NCBI RefSeq assembly: GCF_022682495.2
Contig: NC_071392.1
Span: forward strand, 135,728,818-135,792,817
DNA: 64,000 nt
DNA from: Desmodus rotundus
Lineage: Eukaryota > Chordata > Mammalia > Chiroptera > Phyllostomidae
Direction of reading: 5' to 3'
Shown here: one piece after another, positions 1 through 12,559 of the stretch
How positions within the stretch are numbered: the stretch's first letter is position 1
Layout: the number at the start of each line of letters is the position of its first letter
Translations under genes and position numbers: made by a program
The notes under the pieces: model-generated
Database searches by the model: none
What the model was told of the DNA's origin: nothing
What the model saw: only the letters and a program-made list of their open reading frames with translations

Positions 1-1690
1 TTAGCAATCTGTAGGGACCTGACTGTTGGGTACACTTGTACTGTGTCCTTCTGTCATCATCATTTCCAAATAAACACTAGCAATACTTTGATTTGAATGT
101 CCAAGCCCCATCATTGGATCATAACGAAAGCCAGAACAGGGGACTAATCTAACAGAAGAACTTTCATAAAAGTAAGTTCTCATACTGTCAGTAGCCAAGG
201 ATCTTGGCAGGGACCTTCTCTTAGGGACTTAAATCTATTATTGAAGAAAAGACAGAAGTCTGAGCTGAAAAGAAACTTTTACAGTCTTTTAACACAACTT
301 CTCCATTTCTCCAGAGATGCTGGACATTTGTCCCAGGTGACCCTACTAGGGAGCAACAGACATGAATCTGGTAGATGTTATCAGGAATGTGGAGGTGGGT
401 AGTATTCAAGCTACCTGGCTTATGCCAGGGGTGAGTGATATGGGAACATGTGACAGGGTGGGAGGCAGAACTTTCCAGAGCAAGATGACAACCAGAGACA
501 TCAAGTCAGCTGATCTTGCAAGGTGGATGGTGTGGGTTAGGTGGCATTTCAGAACTTTGGCCAAAAGTGGAATCCACCCACCTCAAGGACTCACAAAGCC
601 AAGTCACTTAATAACTGTCCATAAAAAACAGTTCCTCAACATTCTGTTATTTTCATTGCCATCAGGGTCTATCAGTCAGCATTTTAGAGGACTCAGAAAT
701 AATGAAAATTCAGAGGCTCTTAAAAATAATGCTAGGCTAGATAAATGACCACATGGACAATATTTCTAGTTAAATGTAAAACTGTTGAAGATCCCCATCT
801 GCATTCATTATGTTTTATATGGAGAGGTAGGGAAGGATACCCTCTGAAATCCAGCATGGGGGGAAGTATATCTCTTTACAGCTGTATAATGTGCTTTATT
901 TAGTTAGCTAATGAATAAAAGCCATGTAACTCATAGCATTTCACCTTTCCCTCTGTCTACCAGGGAACTAGATGTGACCCATATACATGATTCAGTAGTC
1001 ATTCTTAGAACAGATTTCATTTTATGGCTTTGTCTCCCTTTTCAGTACATGTTTATTATTTATTTTTATTTTTGACTCATCTTTCTCTATTTGTTTTATC
1101 ATGTAATTCTCTTGAAACTTTTTTGAAAAAAGGAGAGTGCAAATTGCATTTAAAGAATGTTTTAACCCTTCCTTTAAAATCTCTTTCATATATATTATTT
1201 AATTTTTTCCTCAAAACCCAGCAAAATTGCTGAGAGTCTTCTGAATCTTCCAAGTGTTAGATAATATTCCCTCTATTCTGGAGGGTCTATCTTGTATGGA
1301 GGTTCTCTGCAGATTGCTAACGCACCTGGCTGCACTGTGAAACACTGAGCCAGCCATGTGGAGATCAGAGCACCTACACCTCTGGTCATGAAAGCCAAGC
1401 CCCAGCTCCAATGTGTATCTCAATGAGGCAGAAAATCTATAAAGGACAGCTTTGTTTACTTGGAAAGTAACATGCAGAGAAATGCTATATTTGCTCTCAG
1501 TTCCATTCTGTGCTTAGTTTGTCATATCCTCCCACTCTCAGGAAGCCCAGGTGCAGCCTGTAGTGCCAGGAGGACAGGGAACACCGCTACTTTTCATCCC
1601 CACATGCCTGCAGCCACCTAGAGTCTGTGGTTCCTCCCCTTCCTTCGGCAGATGATTCATAAATATTTGCTCAATGAATGTGTCAATTTT
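1..1690. other. Unassigned non-coding stretch at window start
   Basis: I recognise no gene, RNA or repeat family here. Open frames are short (128 codons or less), lack family features and overlap on both strands. The part around 1050-1210 is notably T-rich. It may be unique intergenic DNA or very old repeats beyond recognition by eye. Confidence 0.4.
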
Positions 1691-1699
1691 TGCAAATCA

Positions 1700-1800
1700 T
1701 TTGCGTTCTCTGAGCCTCAGTTTCAACAGAATAGGGAGAGTAGTTTAAATAAGATTCAAGGACATGAAAATGTCTGCAATGTGTGCAGCACTAGAGAGCA
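1700..1800 (+). repeat. Probable MIR SINE fragment
   Basis: The stretch has the MIR core order in plus orientation: a 'tctgagcctcagtttc' block, then a purine-rich segment, then a 'tgtgcagcac' block. Only the core and 3' half can be seen. Divergence is high, as expected for this ancient family. Confidence 0.45.
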
Positions 1801-4800
1801 CATGACCATGAGTTTTTGTTACTCATGATGAAGAAATAACCAACAATCAAAGATGTCCAATAAGGCCCCTCCACCCTGCCAACTTGCATCTCCACTGACC
1901 CAGGAGCATCTTATGTTTTAAGAAAGTGTCAAAATATTTACTCAGTGGAAATAAAATTGTGCTGATCTGAAAAGACTAAGAAAAAAGAAATCCCGGATGG
2001 CTCCATGTTGCCTCTGAAGCTTCTTTCAGCCAATGTCTCTTCATTGAGGTGGGAAGTTCAGGTCAGTAGGACAGTGGGGGAAAGGCAAATGATGCCATGA
2101 GCCTTCTGAATATGTCAAAATCAGCCCTCGAGGGTTGTACTCTGCTTCCACACATCATACCCGTGGAGGACCATCCTGTAATCCTCCTTGATGGGGAAGA
2201 CCCAACTTCAGGCCAGACCCCTCCACTGTCCCCAACCCCAGCTGTGTCTCTGGGTAAAAAAAGAAAAAGAAAAATAAATCAACTGTTATAATTGTGATTC
2301 TCTACCAGTCATGGAAGCAATTCTGGAAAACCTACATTGAACTGGTGCCAACATTTTGGGACAACACACAGCAGTACTGCCCCAAAATAGGGGACAAGAA
2401 CATGGCATGAGTGTCCAAAATTTGTCTTTGGTGATATTTGTGTTTTAAAGGTAGAACATAACCTAAAAAAAAATAGAAATCACATTTTATTTATTATTTT
2501 TCACAATGTTTCACTGTAATATCTGAGGTTGGAAGCCATTAAACTGTTCTATCATTAAAAGTGACTAAAGCTTGTATTGTGGTGATAACCTGCTGCTTTG
2601 TCCTGGGTGCAGCTGTCTCCACACCCTGCACAGTTCACACTGGACTGGAAAACTAGGGGCCCAGGGTATCCTAAGACCTTCTGAAGACAAGTACTAGAAT
2701 GAATCCTTGGGGCACTGCATTCCATTTTTTAAACACTGAGGCAGTTCTTCCCTCATGAATTTGATCTAGTACTAAAGAGGTAGCACAAGTAAAGGCAAAG
2801 AAAAGTGTTTGGTATAACATTTCCTTTCCCTGGGTTGGACTCTTTAGTGACCAGGAAAACAGGAAGAGGGTGAGGCCTCATCTAAAGAAGGGAAATACTG
2901 AGGAAGTGTGGGCAGAGTGCCTGGAGGGGTTGCTTAGAAGAAGGCCACTCCTGGACTAGGGAACAAGGTTTAAGAGATCTGCAGGCTTGGGTAAAGCAGG
3001 GAGGCCTGGCCTTGGGACGGAGGATGGGACAACCACTTCTAATATTGTTTCCCAAGGACAATTTATAGTCACCATTGTTGGCCTTTCCTCTGGGTAATTA
3101 GGCACTCAGGGGGAGCAGGGAGGCTCATCCATCTTGTCAAAGGTTTTACTTTTCCTGGCATGTCAGCTCTTGGCTGCAGGGACAACTGTTCCGTACACAA
3201 GTGCCAGAGTGTTTGGCAATACTGGTCTGAACTCCCCTCACCCAGAGCTGACAGGATCCCTGAAAAGCAGCTTTAATTTGACAGGGCTAGGTGTACTTTG
3301 GGTCTGTCTATATGCAGATGAGGAAAGAGTATCTCTTTCCATAATTTATTTCTGCAGCAGGTTCACTATGGAAATTAAAGCAGAGAGGAGACTTACCTCC
3401 TTGGCCCAGGCAGCATGCCTTTTGAAGGTAGCTGGAGTAAAATGCCTTTACCTAGCAGGAAAGACTAAATGAATCAGTAAATTGAATGAAACTGAATTTT
3501 AATCCACCTTTGAAATAGATATGTTTGTTTAATAGTGAATGAACAATTGATTGAGTGTTGTAATGAATAATCTCAGTTGTTTTCTGAAAAGTAAATTCTT
3601 GAGCTATATTTCTGTATTGTGCATGTGTGTGACCCAAATGTAAACTGGATCCTCATGTGGCCCAGTGAAATAAGCAAAATAAAAAGTACTAAAAATTAGT
3701 TTCAGTTTTTACTCGTGCATGTAAGGATACCAAAGGGAATTCAACTTACAAACCAGGGGGACACTTCTTAAAACTCAGATTCTCTTGTTTCTCTAGAATT
3801 CTGCAGCTTCTCACTTTAAATGACAAAAATTCTGATTACTGTCATATTGTAATCCACTGTATGCTTCCATCAGCATTTTACAGTGGCTGAGAAGTTGCCT
3901 CTCGTCTTTATTCATTACCTAAATTTTTCAAAACAGTCTCAGAGGCTGATCCAGGATGCAAGCCTCTCCTTCCCTTTCTGTCTTCCTGCTTATCTAGGCT
4001 CATCTTTCTCTGTCCTCTCCACAGTCCTGACCACCTAACACAGAGCTCACCTGGGGAGAAGGAGACGAGGCTGAAATGGAACATTCAGAACTCTCCTTCT
4101 CACGTGATGCCTTGGAGAGAGACAAGGAAGAGGATGCAATTTGGAAATGCCATTTTTCATGGGAATAAACCTTGTTGCCATAACACTTCCTTGGCAAACT
4201 CTGCAGGTTTCTGCAAAGAAAAGCCAATGCTCACATGTACCAACCCTGGCTGTCTTCCACTCACAGGCAGACCCTTCTTGCACAGAGTCTCCTTCCCTGG
4301 GGGTATGTTGCCCTGGAGAACCTCCCTGAGACTCTGAGAATAGCACAACCCTGAACCTTCACCATGTGTTTTCATGGGTCTCAAGGTCGTGGGATGGGAT
4401 GCTACAGGGTCTTTGCCTATGGAAATTCGTGAAGGAAACTGTGTCACCAAATAAGTGTCCTCAAGGTTTCAGGTTGCTTTTGTGCCATCCCTGCCTGTAC
4501 CCATCTCAGCTGGCACCTTAGCAGGTATGGGGAGAGACATGATTGAGGGAAGATGAATGAGGCAAATACAGGAGGTACAGGTGCCATTTCCAGCTCCTGA
4601 TATCCTGGACTGCATCAAGGGAGCCTCCTCAGACCCCAGCCTGGTGTCTGACAAAGCAGGGACTTACATTGTTTTCAGATTATAGGGATTCCACAGAGGG
4701 CGAATACATTGTGATTGAGCAGTTGGAAGTTCTTGAGTAATACTGGCATGTGAGCACTAGCACAGGAAATGTCTGTCCAAACATGTGACATTAACATAGA

Positions 4801-6396
4801 TGTTTGCCTTTGGCAGACTCAGCCTTCCTTAATCCCAGGCTGAGATGATAGAACCCGGCTTCCTGGCTCCCTCCACATTTTCCTTCACACAGGTGGTTCC
4901 CTGAAATCTGTGCAAATTTAACCTTATCTTGGCTCACCCATGTTACCCTCAAGGCCCTACATGGGCTGGTGCATAGCAGGAGCCCAATAGATAAATAATG
5001 AGCTAAGGGACTTGGTAATTGTGAGACATCCAGACCCTCTCTAACATGCAGTACCCTTCCTCAAGTAATTCACACTCAACATGCAGAAAGCAGAGTAACA
5101 TATGTCATATCACCAGAAAACTGCTGAAAATGGTACAAATTTAGTGAAAGGAGCCTCCGTGGAACTGAAGTGGCTGCAGGCGTATGGAGTGGATGGGAGA
5201 AGCAGCTTCACAGCAGAAAAGGGTTTTAACTTAGGCTTTGGAAGGTGGACACAATTATTCTGCAGGGAGAGTGAAGCCAGGACATCTGCTAAAGGGACAA
5301 CAGGTTCAGAGGTGTTAACCTTGGAATGAGTGAGGTCAAGCCCTGGTATTTTATCTTCAAAAGGAGGAGGCTTTCATTGACCAGTCCTCCCGCCCCTAAG
5401 AAAGTAGAACCTCAAGTTATTCTTTCATAGCACCCTTTCTTCTTTTTTGTTGTACTGATCATATTTGTAATTTACAGTAGTTCATGCAAATATGTGTTGA
5501 ATATCTGTGCCCCCTAGACAGCATGGAGCATGAAGTAAGGGCCTGAATATTTTGATTCACTCAGTGCCTGGCTCTGTGGCCACTAAGTTATAGGTACTCA
5601 ACAGCATTTGTCAACTAAACATGTGATCACTTGGGCTGCTGTGCCCCCCTAATCCCATGCCATGGCAAACATGAAGAATAGATCAGAGATCTCTCCTTGA
5701 GCCTCAGAGTGCTCCTAGCCTCCATGACCCACAGACAGATGCATAATCCAGATGGACCCTGGTCTGTTCCTGGGACAAAGGGGCTTGAGCTAGGGACCAG
5801 TACTAATGGCAGAAGCAGTGGCAGAGGGTGTACCTGGACATCCAGCTTGGAGGAGCACTACCTGCAGGATCTCCTCTCAGGGAGAAAGTCACTGCTGGGA
5901 AATTTCCTTGGGGACACTGTCCCTCTGAAAACTCCTGATAGGCCCCTCCTTCACTGTGGCTAAGGTAGCTTTGAAAGTGTGAGACAGGAACAACAAAGGC
6001 CTTGAGAGCCTGCTGCACTTGACTCCTGATCCCCAGACATAGGAGACTGCCCTCTGCTGGCAAGGCTTCACAGAGCCCTTAGAAATCACCTGGTGGGAAT
6101 CTGAAGCATTCTGTAGGAACAAGGCAAGAATAAGAGGACCTCCCCCAAGACTTTATCTTCACCCTCCCTGCAAGGTGAGGAACGCGTTTTCTGAAGAGGA
6201 GGAGGGGGGTAGAATTGGCTGGTCATGAGGAACACACTGGGTCTTGGGCCAGTGTCCTGTGAGGGGAGCAGAATGAGGATCAGAATGGCCAGCAAGTGCC
6301 CAGCATGTGATGGCTGCACTGCCAAGTACGGCTTGTTTCCTCTGAAGCAAGGCTTTCAAACTACAAAAAAATCACAGTGCACATGTTTTTTTTTAA
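1801..6396. other. Non-coding interval, nothing firmly identified
   Basis: No convincing exon, RNA gene or named repeat could be supported over this 4.6 kb. Several small open frames occur (for example 3134-3472 plus and 4047-4346 minus), but they overlap one another on both strands. None shows a domain, signal or family resemblance I recognise. Base composition is ordinary for mammalian intergenic sequence. Confidence 0.4.
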
Positions 6397-6412
6397 TGTT
6401 TTTTCTTCTTTT

Positions 6413-8370
6413 AAATATATTTATTGATTATGCTATTACAATTGTCCCATATTTTTCTTCCCTTTATTCTACTCCACCCTGCACCCCACTCCCACCAGCA
6501 TTCCCTCCACCTTAGCTCTTGTCCATGGGTCATGCATATAAATTCTTTGGCTTCTACATTTCCTATAATATTCTTAACCTCCCTCTATCTATTTTGTACC
6601 TACAATTTATGCTTCTTATACCGTGTATCTTTCCCCCTATTCTCCTTCTTCCCCTTCCCCGCTGATAACCCTCCTTGTGATATCCATTTCTGTGATTCTT
6701 TTCCTGTTCTGGTTGCTTGCTTAGGGTGTTTATGTTTTTTTAGGTTCAGTTTTTGATAGTTGTGAGTTTCTTGTCATTTTACTGTTCATAGTATTTGATC
6801 TTCCTTTCCTTAGATAAGTCCCTTTAACATTTCATAGAATAAGGGCTTGGTGATGATGTACTCCTTAAACTTCACCTTACCTGGGAAGCACTTTATCTGC
6901 CCTTCCACTCTAAATAATATCTTTGCTGGCTAGAGTTAACTTGGATGTGGGTCCTTGCCTTTCATGACTTTGAATACTTCTTTCCAGCCTCTTCTTAACT
7001 GTAAGGTTTCTTTTGAGAAATCAGCTGACAGTCTTATGGGAACTCCTTTGTAGGTAACTGTCTCCTTTTCTCTTGCTGCTTCTAAGATTCTCTCCTTCTG
7101 CTTAATCCTGGGTAATGTAATTATGATGTGCCTTGGTGTGTTCCTCCTTGGGTCCAGCTTCTTTGGGACTCTCTGAGCTTCCTGGACTTCCTGGAAGTCT
7201 ATTTCCTTTGCCAGATGAGGGAAGTTCTCCTTCATTATTTGTTCAAATAAGTTTTCAATTTTTCGTTCTTCCTCTTCTCCTTCTGGCACCCCTATAATTT
7301 GGATGTTGGAATGTTTCAAGCTGTCCTGGAGGTTCCTAAGCCTCTCCTCATTTTTCCAAATTCTTGTTTCTTCATTCTCTTCTGGTTGGATGTTTCTTTC
7401 TTCCTTCTGGTCCAAACCATTGATTTGAGTCCCAGTTTCCTTTGCATCACTATTGGTTACCTGTACATTTTCCTTTGTTTCTCTTAGCATAGCCTTCATT
7501 TTTTCATCTAGTTTTCGACCAAATTCAACCAATTCTGTGAGCGTCTTAATAACCAGTGTTTTGAACTGTGCGTCTGATAGGTTGGCTATCTCTTCCTCGC
7601 TTAGTTGTATTTTTTCTGGAGTTGAAGTGTTCTGTCATTTGGGCCTTTTTTTTTTTTTTTCTTGGCACATCTGTTACTTAAAGGGGTAGAGCCTTTGGTG
7701 TTCCCCGGCGGGGTTGGGTAGCACTGACAGCTGCGCTGTGATACTGTATGTGGAGGAGGGGCTGAGAGGGAGCAATGGCACCCACTCCACTCTCCACCGG
7801 GTTTTAGTCACTCCCTCTGCTACCCACAATCAAATTGGGCCCCTCTGGTGCTGGTTCCCGAGTGGGTGGGCTTATGCACGCTCTAGGCTCCTGTGGGTCT
7901 CTCCAACGAACTCTCCTGTGAGGCTGGGAGTTTCTCCCAGTGCCGCCTCAACCCCCATGGGTGTTCTGAATCAGAGGTTTGAGGCTTTATTTCCCTGTGC
8001 TGGAGCCCTGGGTTGCAGTCTGTTTTGTTCCCCCGCCATTCCTCTGGTTTATCTATGCACGAATGTGGGGCACAGGGTCTGCTAGCTGTCACACTGTGTG
8101 CCCCATTCCACAATCCGCCACCTCGCTGGGTCCACCAGCCGCCACCTTGCCACAAGTCCTCTCTGCCCTCTCTGCCCCGGTTGCTGGTCCCCACCCCTCC
8201 TACAGGTCTGGATGAATATTTCTTCCTTATCTTCTTGGTTGTGGGACTTCTGTGCAGTTCAATTTTCTGTCAGTTCTGGTTGTTTTTTGTTTTTAAATTG
8301 TTTTTGTCCTTCTTTTGGTTGTGCGAGGAGGCACAATGTGTCTACCTATGCCTCCATCTTGGTTTTTCTC
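6413..8370 (-). mobile_element. Full-length HAL1 (half-LINE-1) retrotransposon
   Basis: Read on the minus strand, the element starts near 8345 with the 'ccaagatggaggc' motif typical of L1 5' ends. It then has a GC-richer 5' UTR to about 7640, a poly-A run, one ORF1-type frame (about 7640-6800), a roughly 400-bp 3' UTR, and an A/T-rich tail near 6413. There is no ORF2 between ORF1 and the 3' UTR, which defines the HAL1 class of L1-derived elements. Loose T-rich direct repeats at 6397-6412 and 8371-8385 may be the target duplication. A second copy of the same 3' UTR lies at 20506-20745, and a copy of the 5' UTR at 19090-19525. Confidence 0.75.
6800..7640 (-). pseudogene. HAL1 ORF1 (L1 ORF1p-like), broken
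   Basis: The longest open piece is 6936-7532 (198 codons). It encodes an L1 ORF1p-like protein, normally an RNA-binding trimer that packages L1 RNA. In order it shows a charged coiled-coil-like N-terminal half, an RRM-like segment around 'IQIIGVPEGE', and the conserved 'TPRHIIITLPRIKQKERIL' and 'IRLSADFSKET' motifs of the RRM/CTD region. The frame continues upstream past residue 1 of this open piece, so the real start lies further 5'. A one-base frameshift near 7630 separates it from a plausible start. A stop after 'KDPHPS' cuts off the C-terminal domain, whose decayed remains continue to about 6800. It is therefore a non-functional copy. Confidence 0.75.
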
Positions 8371-8979
8371 TGTTTTTCTTATTTTCTTGCTCTCTTCTCT
8401 TGTACATTAATGACTTTCTATAATGCTGTGCTTGGATTCCTTTCTTTTTATTTCTTGTCTGTCTTTTGCAGATATTTGGTTGTGGTTACCCTGTGCTTCA
8501 TATATACCAAAATACAAGTATATGAGCCAGGTTAATGGAGACTCAAATTTGGGGCCCATATTTGCCTACTGGCTATATATGGGAGAGCTTAACAAAAGAA
8601 AAATGGTGCCTTCCAATACTTCAGTCCAGAAGAGAGCTGCTCCACTATCCCTAATTCTAAAGCCAGATAATTTAGTTTCTCCCTGTAGGTCCCTGGCACT
8701 TTTTGAGCTTCCCTCCCTTTGCTGTAGCTTAGTGTGAGTGTGTGTGAGCAAGTGACTCTGTACGCAGGCCCTTTAAGAGAACACCTGAGCCTGCCCACCT
8801 TCTGAGGCCACCTCTGCCTGGTCTGGGCCTGGAATGGCACACAACACAAGTCCCTCCAAGCTATGGCCCTAGAATGTGGTAGCACATGACAGCTACAGCA
8901 GCCATGAGCATGCCCATGGTCAGCCTCAGACCCCATAGTGCCCACTTCACTGCTGTTCCACACCTGCAACCTCTGCACC
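8371..8979. other. Unassigned sequence between HAL1 and FAM120 retrocopy
   Basis: The first 150 bp are T-rich and resemble degraded retroelement sequence. The rest includes short open frames on both strands without recognisable domains. Part of 8850-8979 could be 5' leader carried along with the FAM120 retrocopy, but I cannot show this. Confidence 0.35.
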
Positions 8980-9720
8980 CATCGTCATGCAGGGCTTCCA
9001 GGACTACAATGAGAAGCAATGCCAAAGTGCAGTGGTACAGGTGGAGCTGCAGACGCTTCCTAGGGCACCCTGGTGGGCAGCAGGCAGCAATGGCCCTGCA
9101 CACACCACTACATCTGCTGGTGGACACTGACAACTGCCTGGACCACCTCTAGGGCAGCTTCTACACTGATAGAGTTGAGCAGAGCATCAAGGACCATCAT
9201 CAAGAAGTGATTGGTTTCTGCAGAGGAAACAGCTCTTATGGTTTGGTTGCATACAACTCTAATTACAAGATGTGAAATATCCCCTACTGTTTCAGTGCCC
9301 ATGTCTTAAAACTGAGCCAGAAGGAGAAAAGTCCCACCACAAACCAATACTTGATGAATGAATTAGCCAAGCATCTGGACCTAAACCCAAACCTCTTCCC
9401 TATCTTTGTTGCTCTTTTAGGAAATCACATTCTACCTGATGAAGACCTGGCTTCCTTTCATTGGAATTTATGTGGTCCAGAACACCCAGTAGCCTCAATT
9501 AAGGTCCTGGCCCACCAGCTGATCTTGGCACTGTGTGATGTGGTGATCAAGGCAATGCCTGACTACATCTACAAGATCCAGGACACCTTGAACTTGGAGA
9601 CCATAACTAAAGATGTTTTCTAGCATTCCCAGTCTAGAACAGATGACAAAGTTATTTGACTTAAGAGACCAATTGGATATTACTCAGGGGCTAGCAAGCC
9701 TGTGACATTACATCCACCAC
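8980..9720 (+). pseudogene. FAM120-family processed pseudogene
   Basis: This is an intronless, decayed copy of the N-terminal third of a FAM120 protein (the family of FAM120A and constitutive coactivator of PPARG). It begins with 'QGFQDY', continues with a frameshifted 'LLVDTDNCL' block at 9109-9137, then 'DHHQEVIGFC' near 9192. Next come the segment 'GLVAYNSNY', an in-frame stop, 'NIPYCFSAH', and finally the open stretch 9351-9623 with 'FPIFVALLGNHILPDEDLAS'. About 100 codons between the 'FYTD' and 'QSIKDHH' blocks are missing. Homology fades after 'HPPHY' near 9700. Loss of introns and multiple lesions point to an old retrocopy. Which family member was the parent cannot be decided by eye. 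Confidence 0.85.
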
Positions 9721-9824
9721 ACTACTTTGCACTTTATGTCCATGTCACCTCACCCTGTCTAAATAAAAGCACAAGTAGTATGTCAAAATTGAGTTGTCAG
9801 CAACATTTGGTTTCCTGGTTGAAC

Positions 9825-10010
9825 CAGTAGTTCTCAAACTCTAGTTGTGCTTCAAAAGCACTGAAAAAATTTAAAAAATAACACAGAGATGCTAGAAGCT
9901 ACCCCAGGTCTGTGAATATAAACTTTGTAGGCAAGAGCTAATCCTAGCATATTTTTTAAAAGTTGCCCAAGTGAACTCAAGGCCCAGTGAGTCTTAAAAA
10001 ACATGTATGG
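9825..10010 (+). repeat. MER5-like hAT DNA transposon remnant
   Basis: The stretch begins with 'cagtagttctcaaact', close to the terminal inverted repeat of MER5/Charlie elements, followed by a degenerate internal part. The right terminus is not clear. Confidence 0.45.
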
Positions 10011-10139
10011 TGTCTTCCTGGTATTCCTCAGTGAAAAGTAGATGAACTCTCACTACACACCTATTTGAATGTCCAAAATCTAGAACACGGACTCCACCAA
10101 GGATACAGCAAGGATATGGAGCACACACACACAAAACCT

Positions 10140-10830
10140 GTAATTCATTGATAGCAGGAATGAAAAATGGTGCAAGTTAGCAATTTCTTACAAAACTTAA
10201 CATGCTTTTACCATAGAATCCAATAATCATGTTTCTTGATATTTGTCCAAAGGAACTGAAAACTTATGACTACACAAATCATGCATACGGATACTTACAG
10301 CAACTTTGTTCGTAATTGCCAAAACTTGTAAGCCACAAGATGTTCTTCAATAGGTAAATGGATTCATAAACTGTGGTACATGCAGACAATGGAATATTAT
10401 TCAACACTAAAACAAAATGAGCTGTCAAGCCATGAAAAGACCAGGAGGAATTTTGAATGCATATTACTAAGTAAAAATAGCCAATCTATAAAGGCTACAT
10501 ACTATATCATTCCAACTATATGATATCCTGGAAAAGGGAAAACTACAATAAAGTAAAAAGATCAGTGGTTGCCAGGTTAAGGGGAACGGAAGGATGAGCA
10601 GGAGGAGCACAGGGGATTTTAAGGCAGTGAACTATGTTTTATAGTATTATAAAGTAGATACATGCCTTTGTAAATTTGGCTAAATTCATAAAATGCACAG
10701 CACCAAGAGGAAACCTTGATGTTAACTATGGACTTTAGTTAATAATAACATATTGATATTGGTTCATCATTTATAAGAAATGTACTACAATAATGCAAGG
10801 TGTATACTTTCTGCTTAAGTTTTCTGTAAA
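10140..10830 (+). mobile_element. Old LINE-1 3' end (L1M type)
   Basis: The sequence follows the end of L1 ORF2 and its 3' UTR. It has the stretch on keeping a reading near 'taaatggattcataaactgtggtacat', then the 'ggaatattattcaac' block, then 'gatcagtggttgccaggttaa', then the 'ttagttaataataa' 3' UTR. It is 5' truncated and strongly diverged, with no open frame, so it is an ancient mammalian L1 rather than a recent bat copy. Confidence 0.75.
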
Positions 10831-10839
10831 CAAAAACTG

Positions 10840-11515
10840 CTAAAAAAATAGTCAGTTAATCTTTTGTGTTTTAAAAAAAAGGATGCCCAAGTCTACAGCA
10901 GCCCTTTACCTCACCCTGACAGAGTCTTCTCTGATTTTCACATCCCGATGTTGTGGGAATTCCTCTTCCCAGAACTGGAACTTTGGGCTGAGCATCCCAA
11001 TGTGGAACTGGGACCTCTCAGTCCTCTAGGGGAACTTCCATAGCTGAAATATCCCTCCTAATTCTTAGCTTCCACATGTGAGTGTGAGACCAATCTGCTT
11101 CATGTTTTCACTCCTACCAGTCTCAACATAGCTTCTTTTATCCTTCACTATAGGAGTTCAGTTCAGCTGATCTTTAGGTGGCTCTCAAGGGCTTTTGTTC
11201 TATAATTTAGTGGTAATTTTGATGAGGTCATTGGAACACAGCATTTACCTACTTGAACATCTTGACCAGAATTTTCTACGATGTATATTTTAATGAGTAT
11301 AAATCTTAAAAAATGAATGGTGCTGATGGAAGGGTAAAATAGAGTTATTATTTGATGGAGACAGGTTTCAGACTAGGAAGATAAAAAAGTTCTGGAGATG
11401 GATGGTGGAAATGGTTGCCAATGTCAATGTAGGAATATTCAAACCTGTAGGGAATTTTTATAAAATTTATTTGAGACAAACTGGTGACATATGCAGTGGA
11501 GCAAGATAGCAAATG
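10840..11515. other. Unassigned interval
   Basis: There is no recognised gene or repeat. Open frames are very short and the composition is A/T-rich. Confidence 0.35.
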
Positions 11516-11523
11516 CTCTGGAG

Positions 11524-11722
11524 CAGGGGTGTACAGCCTGTAGCCTGCAGGCTACATGTAGCCCAGGATGGCTGTGAATGCAACCCAACACAAAATCATA
11601 AATTTACTTAAAATATTGAGATCTTTTGTGATTATATGTAGCAATATATTTCATGTGTATCCCAAGGCAACTCTTCTTCCAGTGTGGTGCAGAGATGCTG
11701 AAAGGTTGGAAACCTCTACTGA
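11524..11722. mobile_element. Short hAT-type DNA transposon with 8-bp duplication
   Basis: The roughly 200-bp element starts 'caggggtgtacagcc' and ends in the approximate inverse, 'ggttggaaacctctactg'. The interior contains the 'cccaacacaaaatc' and 'cttcttccagtgtgg' blocks seen in a widespread mammalian non-autonomous DNA transposon. It is flanked by ctctggag (11516-11523) and gtctggag (11723-11730), 7 of 8 bases identical, which is the duplication length of hAT elements. It has no coding capacity. Confidence 0.6.
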
Positions 11723-12559
11723 GTCTGGAGGATAAATTTTGCAGATTCTTTTATGCATTTGAAATTAAGAAAGGAATGACAGGAAGATTATATGAAGGTG
11801 AGAGAAAACAAGTGGAAATTAGATTACAGAATAATTAACAAGATTATGTGGTCTTTTGAGGGTGGATAAGGCTTATTCCAAAGCTATAAAATGAACACAC
11901 AGAATGGACAGGGCTTGCTTAAGGCAAAGACAAACCTTATACTAAAAAGTTATTTTCCTGGGGATTACCTATAACTACCCACCATGATCTGCTAAGTTAA
12001 GAATTTATAATCAGATCTCCCTAGAACCCTTTTTCCATCCACAACAATGTGAATGTACCTAATGCCAATACACTAAAAATTTAAAATGACTAAAATGCCT
12101 GAATTTTGTTTTATGAGTTGTACCACAAGGAAAGAGACACATAAAGTTATTTGTTAGATAATTTGATGGACTTCTCAGTATGTTTGAAATACTTGATAAC
12201 ATAAATAAGTGAATAAATAAAATTAGCATTCAAAGAGCACTCCTGAAACTTACCCTAAACAGTCCTCTAGGTAAACAAGCATCTTCTAAAGTACAGCTTA
12301 TTGAAGGGTTTTCAGTATTTGTGCACTCACATATATTACCTCCTGACCACTGGTTCTTTTCACCAACCTGGAAATGAGCTATCATTGGTAAGAAGTGGAT
12401 GACAGAAATTGTGTCTGGGGACATTGCTCACAGAAGGCAGGTGGAACATCAGTGTGGAGGACAGGCTACTCTATGACATGACCACTGCTGGACCTTCCTG
12501 CTAGATCCAGTTAGATTTGGGCCAGAACAGAGATTGCCTCCAGTAAATCCCCTTAGAAA

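Noticed and set aside
7979..8535. Overlapping plus-strand frames up to 145 codons
   Set aside because: They are antisense to the HAL1 5' UTR and adjoining T-rich sequence. Cys/Phe/Leu-rich translations reflect pyrimidine-rich DNA.
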